Of a stretch of 64,000 bases of DNA, positions 58,161 to 64,000 are shown one piece after another. The DNA is from Oerskovia paurometabola (GTDB taxonomy: Bacteria > Actinomycetota > Actinomycetes > Actinomycetales > Cellulomonadaceae). The stretch is taken from assembly GCF_016907365.1 (NCBI RefSeq), contig NZ_JAFBBV010000001.1:3720001-3784000 (forward strand), read 5' to 3'. The notes under the pieces are model-generated. The model ran no database searches and was not told the origin of the DNA. It saw only the letters and a list, made by a program, of their open reading frames with translations. The position numbers were made by a program, and so were the translations under genes. The first letter of the stretch is position 1. Every line of letters begins with the position of its first letter.

Positions 58161-58212
58161 AACGCCCGACGGCGCCGCTCCCCTCGCGAGGGGAGCGGCG
58201 CCGTCGGGCGTT
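58161..58212. terminator. Bidirectional terminator phoU / gpmA
   Basis: A perfect 26-bp inverted repeat (58161-58186 with 58187-58212), whose central bases form the loop, between convergent genes. The arm contains CCGACGGCG, as in the hairpins at 47910 and 48614. Confidence 0.85.
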
Positions 58213-58233
58213 CGCGTCAGAGCGACGAGACGA

Positions 58234-58971
58234 TCAGCGACCCTGGTTCGCGACCGCGGCGATCGCGTCCGCCGCAGCAGCCGGGTCGAGGTACTTGCCG
58301 CCCTTGACGACGGGGACCAGGTTCTCGTCCAGCTCGTAGACGAGCGGGATGCCCGTGGGCACGTTCAGGCCCGCGATGTCCTCGTCCGAGATGCCGTCGA
58401 GGTGCTTGATGATCGCGCGCAGCGAGTTGCCGTGCGCCGCGACGAGGACCGTCTTGCCGGCCTTGAGGTCGGGGACGACCTCACCCTCCCAGTAGGGAAG
58501 AGCGCGCTCGAGCACGTCCTTGAGGCACTCGGTCTGCACGACCGGGGCGTCCGCGTAGCGCGGGTCCGTGTCCTGCGAGAACTCCGAGCCCAGCTCGATC
58601 GCGGGCGGCGGCACGTCGTACGAACGACGCCACAGCATGAACTGCTCCTCGCCGAACTCGGCGAGCGTCTGCTTCTTGTCCTTGCCCTGGAGCGCACCGT
58701 AGTGGCGCTCGTTGAGACGCCACGAGCGCTTCACGGGGATCCAGTGACGGTCCGCGGAGTCCAGGGCGAGGTTCGCCGTGGTGATCGCGCGACGCAGCAG
58801 CGACGTGTGCACGACGTCCGGGAGCACGCCCGCGTCCGTCAGCAGGCTCCCGCCGCGCTTCGCCTCCTCGACGCCCTTCTCCGAGAGTGCGACGTCCACC
58901 CAGCCGGTGAACAGGTTCTTGGCATTCCATTCGCTCTCGCCGTGGCGGAGCAGCACGAGGGTGTAGGTCAT
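58234..58971 (-). CDS. gpmA: 2,3-bisphosphoglycerate-dependent phosphoglycerate mutase
   Basis: Glycolytic mutase (245 residues) interconverting 3- and 2-phosphoglycerate. Catalytic His in [12 protein letters not shown], then [40 protein letters not shown] and the second His in [14 protein letters not shown] 58971 ([11 protein letters not shown]) follows AGGA at a normal distance; an ATG three codons earlier (58980) has its AGG adjacent to the start and is less likely. Confidence 0.95.
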   Translation of the reverse strand: MTYTLVLLRHGESEWNAKNLFTGWVDVALSEKGVEEAKRGGSLLTDAGVLPDVVHTSLLRRAITTANLALDSADRHWIPVKRSWRLNERHYGALQGKDKKQTLAEFGEEQFMLWRRSYDVPPPAIELGSEFSQDTDPRYADAPVVQTECLKDVLERALPYWEGEVVPDLKAGKTVLVAAHGNSLRAIIKHLDGISDEDIAGLNVPTGIPLVYELDENLVPVVKGGKYLDPAAAADAIAAVANQGR

Positions 58972-59106
58972 GGTGACCATCCTGCCGCACGAGGGACCCG
59001 GCGACCGCGCTGTCCCGGGAAATGGTCACCGAACATCTACGGAACGGGAATCTCTCGTCGGCACGCGGCCCGGGAATGGTGACGCGCGCCACGCGTTGCA
59101 CCAGGT

Positions 59107-59544
59107 ATGCCGATCACCGGAGAGTACGCACCCAGCACGAGCGACTGGGCACGCAAGCAGGCCGAGCTGTACGAGTCGTCAGGAGGGACGAAGGGCACCA
59201 CCCTGCGCGGCATGCCCGTCGTGATCCTGTGGACCCTCGGCGCGAAGAGCGGCAAGATCCGCAAGACACCCCTCATGCGCGTCGAGCACGACGGCGCGTA
59301 CGCCGTGGTCGCCTCGCTCGGAGGGGCCCCGCAGCACCCCGTCTGGTACCACAACATCGTCGCGAACCCGCACGTCGAGCTCCAGGACGGGCCCGAGCGC
59401 CACGACTACACGGCCCGCGAGGTCACGGGCGAGGAGAAGGCCCTGTGGTGGGAGCGCGCCGTCGCGGCCTACCCCGACTACGCGAGCTACCAGGAACGCA
59501 CCGACCGCGAGATCCCGGTGTTCGTGCTGGAGCGGCGGGACTGA
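59107..59544 (+). CDS. Deazaflavin (F420)-dependent nitroreductase-family protein
   Basis: Protein of 145 residues of the Ddn family, a split-barrel fold that binds F420 in mycobacteria and relatives. Markers: [48 protein letters not shown] and [17 protein letters not shown]. No membrane segment. The physiological substrate is unknown. It is divergent from gpmA, with 135 bases between the two starts, and ends 46 bases from the convergent mshA. Confidence 0.9.
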   Translation: MPITGEYAPSTSDWARKQAELYESSGGTKGTTLRGMPVVILWTLGAKSGKIRKTPLMRVEHDGAYAVVASLGGAPQHPVWYHNIVANPHVELQDGPERHDYTAREVTGEEKALWWERAVAAYPDYASYQERTDREIPVFVLERRD

Positions 59545-59590
59545 CCGCAGGCCGACCAGGCCGGGGCCGGGCCCAGCACCGTCGCCCTGC

Positions 59591-60850
59591 TCAGCGCGGC
59601 CTGCGCGCCCGCACCTCGGCCGCCTGCTCGTACACCGCGAGCATGGCCTCTGCCGTCGCGTCCCAGCCGTAGCGCTCGCTCACCCGCCGGGCACCCGAGG
59701 CCAGCGCCGCGCGGCGCGCGTCGTCGGCGAGGAGGTCGCTCAGCGTCCGCGACCAGGTCCACGGGTTGTGGTCGGGGACCAGGATCCCGGAGACGCCGTC
59801 CTCGACGACCGTCCGCAGGCCGCCCACGGCCGCCGCGACCACGGGCGTACCGGACGCCTGCGCCTCGGCCGCGACCAGCCCGAACGACTCGTTGTGCGAC
59901 GGCACCGCGACGAGGTCCGCCGCGCGGTAGTAGCGCACGAGCTCGTCGCGCGGCACCGGAGGCCGCACGATCACCTGGTCGGAGACCCCCATCTGGTAGG
60001 CCAGCGCCTCGAGCTCGCGCACGGCCGTCATGCGCCCGCTCGGACCGCCGAGGACCACGAGCGTCGGCAGCGGCTCGTCGTGGTCCGCGAGGACGCCCAG
60101 CGCCCGGACCAGCACGTCAGGCGCCTTGAGCGGCTGGACCCGCCCCGCGAACAGCACGAGCCGACCGCTCGTGGGCAGCCCGAGCGCAGCCCGCAGCGAC
60201 TCCTTGGTCTCACCCGGGGCGGGCGGCGAGAACAGCTCCAGGTCGACACCCGGCGGCACGACGTGCACCTTCGCGGGGTCCGCCCCGTACTCCTCGACGA
60301 GGTCCTTGAACTCCTCGGGCGTGCTCGCCACGAGCGCGTCGGCCTCCGCGACGACCTGCTCCTCGCCGATGATCCGCCCGAGCGGCTCCGGGGCGTCCCC
60401 CGGGGCGAGTGCCGCGTTCTTCACGCGGGCCATGGTGTGCATCGAGTTCACGAGCGGCACGTCCCACCGGTCGGCCGCGAGCCAGCCCGCCTGGCCGGAC
60501 AACCAGTAGTGCGTGTGCACCACGTCGTACCAGCCCGCGTCCCGCCGTGCCTCGGCCCGCAGGACCCCGGCTGTGAAGGCGCAGAGCTGGCCGGGCAGGT
60601 CGTTCTTGTCGAGCCCTTCGAACGGACCGGCGACGACGTGGCGCACCAGGACGCCGTCCTCGGCCTCGACCACGGGAGGCTGGGCCGACGACGTCGCGCG
60701 CGTGAAGATCTCGACCTTCGCCCCGCGCCGCGCGAGCGCCCGCGACAGCTCGGTGATGTACACGTTCATGCCGCCCGCGTCGCCCGTGCCGGGCTGGTCG
60801 AGCGGGGAGGTGTGCACCGAGAGCATCGCGATGCGCGGCGAGTCCTTCAC
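59591..60850 (-). CDS. mshA: D-inositol-3-phosphate glycosyltransferase
   Basis: GT4 enzyme (419 residues) that starts mycothiol synthesis by joining GlcNAc to inositol 3-phosphate. Markers: [20 protein letters not shown] near the start, [41 protein letters not shown] and the nucleotide-sugar site [26 protein letters not shown] 60850 is chosen, 5 bases after the lactonase stop, so the two are probably co-transcribed; longer readings cross the lactonase gene in another frame. Position near gpmA and senX3-regX3 matches actinobacterial gene order. Confidence 0.94.
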   Translation of the reverse strand: MKDSPRIAMLSVHTSPLDQPGTGDAGGMNVYITELSRALARRGAKVEIFTRATSSAQPPVVEAEDGVLVRHVVAGPFEGLDKNDLPGQLCAFTAGVLRAEARRDAGWYDVVHTHYWLSGQAGWLAADRWDVPLVNSMHTMARVKNAALAPGDAPEPLGRIIGEEQVVAEADALVASTPEEFKDLVEEYGADPAKVHVVPPGVDLELFSPPAPGETKESLRAALGLPTSGRLVLFAGRVQPLKAPDVLVRALGVLADHDEPLPTLVVLGGPSGRMTAVRELEALAYQMGVSDQVIVRPPVPRDELVRYYRAADLVAVPSHNESFGLVAAEAQASGTPVVAAAVGGLRTVVEDGVSGILVPDHNPWTWSRTLSDLLADDARRAALASGARRVSERYGWDATAEAMLAVYEQAAEVRARRPR

Positions 60851-60855
60851 GGCGC

Positions 60856-62010
60856 TCAGGCCTCCACGACACAGGCCGGGACGGGGATCGCGAGCTCGTC
60901 GACGAGCGTGCCCGCACCGTCGGCTCGGTCGATCCGCAGGACCGTGAGGTTCGACGAGTTCTGGTTCGCCACCACGACCAGGTCGGCGTCGGGGGTGCCT
61001 TCGCCCGCAGGCGCCAGCACCGCGAAGTGACGCGGCCACGCACCGCCGAGCGGGGTGTCGGCGAGGTGCTCGAGGACGGGAGCGGCGTCGTCGGGCCCCG
61101 AGACCGCACGGGTGACCGCGAACGTCGACAGAACGCCCGCACCACGGATCGCGACGAACAGGCGCGTACCGTCCGCGCTCAGCGCGACGTGCGACGGGTA
61201 GTTGCGACCGCCCTCGGGAAGCGGGGCGGCCGTGGCCTCGACCGACGAGGCCACCTCGAAGGCACCGTCGCCCGCCGGGACCAGGACGTAGACGCGCGCG
61301 TCGAGCTCGGTCGCCACGAAGAGTGCGGCGGGTGCGCCGTGCTCGCCGTCGAGGACCGCGAGGTGCCGCGGCCCTGCCCCACCCGGGAAGGTGGCGGCGA
61401 CCCGGGCCGGACCTGCGCCGTCGGGCCCCTCGGCGAGGGAGCGAAGCTCGGCGACAGAACGCGGGTACGCACGCAGCTCGTCCGTACCCAGGTCCACCAC
61501 GACCGCCTCCCCCGCGACCTCCGCCACGAAGTGGGCGTGCGGCCCCTCCTGACGCTCGGTGTCCGGCCCGGTCCCCCGGTGCCCCAGGCGCAGCGGGGTT
61601 GTCAGCGCGCCCGACGCGTCGAGCGGGAGGACCGCGAACGTGCCGTCGCCGTAGTTCGCGACCTGCACGGCGTCGTCCGTCGCGACCAGGTGGCACGGGA
61701 ACGTGCCCCCGCTCGGGACCGTGCCCGACGGCGCGAGGGCCCCGTCCGGTGCGATCTCGAAGCCGCTGACCGCACCCGGCTCGGTCTCCGACACCGCATA
61801 CAGGCGCGTGCCGCCCGGGGCGAGCGCGACGAACGAGGGCGACGGCGTCACGGCCGCGAGCACCGGCTCCCCGAGCTCACCCGTCGACCCGTCGACCGAC
61901 AGCCGCCAGATCCCCTCACCGCTCCCGGGCTCCGCGCCGTCGGGGTACGTGCCGAGCCAGAGGGTCCGCGAGTCCGCACCTGCGGCCCCGGGCGACGAGG
62001 TAGAAGTCAT
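60856..62010 (-). CDS. Lactonase-fold beta-propeller protein (6-phosphogluconolactonase-like)
   Basis: Protein of 384 residues of the YbhE/lactonase family, predicted to be a seven-bladed propeller. Repeated blade motifs: [86 protein letters not shown] and WPRHFAVLA. It is unclear whether it acts on 6-phosphogluconolactone. It shares a transcript with mshA (5-base gap). The first 12 residues are Ser/Ala-rich. Confidence 0.88.
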   Translation of the reverse strand: MTSTSSPGAAGADSRTLWLGTYPDGAEPGSGEGIWRLSVDGSTGELGEPVLAAVTPSPSFVALAPGGTRLYAVSETEPGAVSGFEIAPDGALAPSGTVPSGGTFPCHLVATDDAVQVANYGDGTFAVLPLDASGALTTPLRLGHRGTGPDTERQEGPHAHFVAEVAGEAVVVDLGTDELRAYPRSVAELRSLAEGPDGAGPARVAATFPGGAGPRHLAVLDGEHGAPAALFVATELDARVYVLVPAGDGAFEVASSVEATAAPLPEGGRNYPSHVALSADGTRLFVAIRGAGVLSTFAVTRAVSGPDDAAPVLEHLADTPLGGAWPRHFAVLAPAGEGTPDADLVVVANQNSSNLTVLRIDRADGAGTLVDELAIPVPACVVEA

Positions 62011-62040
62011 GACCAGAGCCTAGTAGCACCGGGCATACGT

Positions 62041-62095
62041 CAGGGGCGTCCAGACCAGCCCTCCGGGGTGCGGAGAACCGGTCAGGACGCCCCTG
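62041..62095 (-). terminator. Possible terminator of lsr2
   Basis: CAGGGGCGTCC (62041-62051) pairs with GGACGCCCCTG (62085-62095) around a 33-base loop, downstream of the lsr2 stop. No U run; moderate support. Confidence 0.45.
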
Positions 62096-62116
62096 GCGAG
62101 AAGCAGCGAAAAGAAA

Positions 62117-62452
62117 TCAGTGCGCCGCGTCGTAGGCCTGCTGGACGTCGGCAGAGATACGGCCGCGCTCGCTGACCGTGTAACCGTTCGAACGAGCCCA
62201 TTCACGGATCTCCGTCGCCCGCGACGGACCCGCTGCGGAAGAACGCGTCTTGCGTGCTGCGGGGCGAGCGCCGCCGCGCGTGACCTTGCGTGCGTGACCG
62301 ACCCATGACGCAAAGGCGTCACGCAATTCCTGGGCGTGAGCCGAGCTGAGGTCGATCTCGTAGGAGACGCCGTCGAGGGCGAACGTCACGGACTCGTCCG
62401 CCACTCCACCGTCGACGTCGTCGACGAGAATTACCTGGACCTTCTGTGCCAC
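62117..62452 (-). CDS. lsr2: Nucleoid-associated protein Lsr2
   Basis: H-NS-like DNA-bridging protein (111 residues) that coats AT-rich and horizontally acquired DNA. N-terminal dimerisation domain MAQKVQVILVDDVDGG and TFALDGVSYEIDLS; C-terminal DNA-binding domain SRATEIREWARSNGYTVSERGRISADV, including the RGR AT-hook-like core. Length and both domains are normal. It is downstream of lysS and the small membrane protein gene, the usual actinobacterial arrangement. Confidence 0.96.
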   Translation of the reverse strand: MAQKVQVILVDDVDGGVADESVTFALDGVSYEIDLSSAHAQELRDAFASWVGHARKVTRGGARPAARKTRSSAAGPSRATEIREWARSNGYTVSERGRISADVQQAYDAAH

Positions 62453-62558
62453 TGTGCTACCTCGCGTCTTCGAGAATTGATGCTGGTATCTCGAAGTGTG
62501 CCATTACGAGGGAATGACGTCAAAGTCAAAGCGCGTGTCGCGGCGACTCGTAAGGAAC

Positions 62559-62738
62559 CTAAGAATTCTCCGACGCCCGCGCACGCACCTGCGCCTGCTC
62601 CGCCTGGGCGTCCAGCTCGGCCATGGCGAGGCGTTCGTTGCGGTCAGCGCGGATGATGGCGCGCATCGCGAAATAGAAGAGGATGCCGACCCCGATCGAG
62701 GGGATCAAGGCATAGACGGCCGGCCAGAAATCGCTCAT
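62559..62738 (-). CDS. Small single-span membrane protein
   Basis: A 59-residue protein with one hydrophobic segment (about residues 6-25, AVYALIPSIGVGILFYFAM) followed by a charged, Ala/Glu-rich cytoplasmic tail. It begins at ATG 62738. Small proteins of this type sit next to lysS in many actinobacteria, but I know of no assigned role. Conservation of position is the main reason to call it real. Confidence 0.68.
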   Translation of the reverse strand: MSDFWPAVYALIPSIGVGILFYFAMRAIIRADRNERLAMAELDAQAEQAQVRARASENS

Positions 62739-62864
62739 GCGGGCAAGTCTACGACCGCCGGACGCGCGCGGGGTGCCGACCGGTCGGTGGCACCCCGCAC
62801 GCGGCCCTGACGGTCCGCGTCGCTGCACCCCGGACGGCTGCCCGTCCCCGAGGCGCTGCGGGAA

Positions 62865-64000
62865 TCACTGCGCGGGCTTGACCAGCGGGAAGAGGATGGT
62901 CTCGCGGATCCCGTGGCCCGTCAGCGCCATGAGCAGGCGGTCGAGGCCCATCCCCATGCCCCCGGAGGGAGGCATCGCATACTCCATGGCTGTGAGGAAG
63001 TCCTCGTCGAGACGCATGGCCTCGTCGTCGCCCGCGGCTGCCAGGATCGCCTGGGCCTCGAAACGCTGACGCTGGATCACGGGGTCGACGAGCTCGGAAT
63101 AGGCAGTCGCGAGCTCGAATCCTCGGACGTAGAGGTCCCACTTCTCGACCTGCCCCTTGACCGTGCGGTGGTCACGCGTCAACGGCGAGGTCTCGACCGG
63201 GAAGTCGCGGACGAATGTCGGCGCATACAGGTGGTCACCCACCTGGTGCTCCCAGATCTCCTCGACGAGCTTGCCGTGCCCCGCACGCTTCGTGTCGTAG
63301 GAAATATCGAGGCGGTCCGCGATCTTGGACAGGTGTTCCACAGACGTTTCCGGGGTGATCTCCTCACCCAGCGCCGCCGACAAGGAGTCGTACATCTTGA
63401 GCTGCGCCCATTCGCCGCCGAGCTCGTACTGCTCTCCGTCCGGAAGCTCGATCGTCGTGGTTCCCAGCGCATCCTGGGCGGCACGCTGGACGAGGTTCTG
63501 GGTCAGCTCGGCCATGGTGTTGTAATCACCGTAGGCCTCGTACGCCTCGAGCATCGCGAATTCCGGCGAGTGCGTCGAGTCGGCGCCCTCGTTGCGGAAG
63601 TTCCGGTTGATCTCGAACACCCGCTCCACGCCACCGACCACCGCGCGCTTGAGGAACAGCTCGGGTGCGATCCGCAGGTACAGCTCCATGTCGAACGCAT
63701 TCATGTGCGTCGTGAACGGACGCGCCGCCGCACCACCATGAATGGTCTGGAGCATCGGGGTCTCGACCTCGAGGTAGCCACGCTCGTGGAAGTTCTCGCG
63801 CAGCGACCGCACCACGGCCGCGCGCAGCCGCACCATGTCGCGCGCCGCAGGGCGGGCGATCAGGTCGACGTAGCGCTGACGGACGCGGCTCTCCTCCGAG
63901 AGCTCCTTGTGCAGCACGGGCAGCGGGCGCAGCGACTTCGCCGCGATCTTCCACTCGTCCGCGAAGATGCTCAGCTCACCACGACGCGAGCTGATGACCC
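62865..64000 (-). CDS. lysS: Lysyl-tRNA synthetase, 5' part outside window
   Basis: Class II synthetase that charges tRNA-Lys; at least 378 residues are present and the N-terminal anticodon-binding part continues beyond the right edge. Motif 2 [20 protein letters not shown], motif 3 [15 protein letters not shown], and the family segments [34 protein letters not shown] and GSLVDP-like [12 protein letters not shown]. The frame is open to position 64000 with no stop. The gap to the small membrane protein gene (62739-62864) holds no clear feature. Confidence 0.95.
   Translation of the reverse strand, partial: VISSRRGELSIFADEWKIAAKSLRPLPVLHKELSEESRVRQRYVDLIARPAARDMVRLRAAVVRSLRENFHERGYLEVETPMLQTIHGGAAARPFTTHMNAFDMELYLRIAPELFLKRAVVGGVERVFEINRNFRNEGADSTHSPEFAMLEAYEAYGDYNTMAELTQNLVQRAAQDALGTTTIELPDGEQYELGGEWAQLKMYDSLSAALGEEITPETSVEHLSKIADRLDISYDTKRAGHGKLVEEIWEHQVGDHLYAPTFVRDFPVETSPLTRDHRTVKGQVEKWDLYVRGFELATAYSELVDPVIQRQRFEAQAILAAAGDDEAMRLDEDFLTAMEYAMPPSGGMGMGLDRLLMALTGHGIRETILFPLVKPAQ

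Overview
The window is high-GC DNA from an actinobacterium, most likely in the Micrococcales (Cellulomonadaceae or Promicromonosporaceae type). Three things point there: the conserved blocks lsr2-lysS, carD-ispD-ispF and mshA-gpmA-phoU-senX3-regX3; frequent GTG starts, several apparently leaderless; and F420-family and mycothiol enzymes. No transposase, phage gene or CRISPR array was seen.

Positions 1-19163 hold one iron-regulated siderophore operon on the minus strand. It runs isochorismatase, EntA, EntC, EntE, an N-hydroxylating monooxygenase, a FepC-type ATPase, a free-standing aryl carrier protein, a FepB-type lipoprotein, a C-A-T NRPS, and a second large NRPS that leaves the window. Most junctions overlap by 1-4 bases. 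A tandem pair of DtxR/IdeR-like iron boxes precedes the operon. 2,3-dihydroxybenzoate is made, activated and placed on the carrier protein, and the NRPSs then add amino acids. The monooxygenase implies that a hydroxamate is also present, so a mixed catecholate-hydroxamate siderophore is expected. The second NRPS reads C-A-T-C-T-E-C, with no adenylation domain in its second module. A 22-bp repeat, in either orientation, sits in variable loops and linkers of both NRPS proteins.

Positions 19357-31554 carry a solitary groEL under two adjacent CIRCE sites, a divergent GH15-like hydrolase, a flavin oxidoreductase with a cold-shock gene, a LytR_C protein, a DUF3263 protein, uracil-DNA glycosylase, an SGNH hydrolase, tRNA-Thr(UGU), a DsbA-like protein, a membrane protein and a Ser/Thr kinase.

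Positions 31675-48598 hold otsA-otsB (trehalose), an MsmK/UgpC-type ATPase, a DUF4032 kinase-like protein, a DUF1275 membrane protein, rlmB-cysS, a group of oxidoreductases with a TetR regulator, ispF-ispD-carD and two lipoproteins. Genes that usually adjoin (ispF and cysS) are separated here by about 4.9 kb.

Positions 48678-58133 form a phosphate region: pstSCAB, a BCCT transporter, and senX3-regX3 divergent from phoU. PHO-box-like 11-bp direct repeats lie upstream of pstS and between phoU and senX3. gpmA, a deazaflavin nitroreductase-like gene, mshA, a lactonase-fold protein, lsr2, a 59-residue membrane protein and the 3' part of lysS complete the window.
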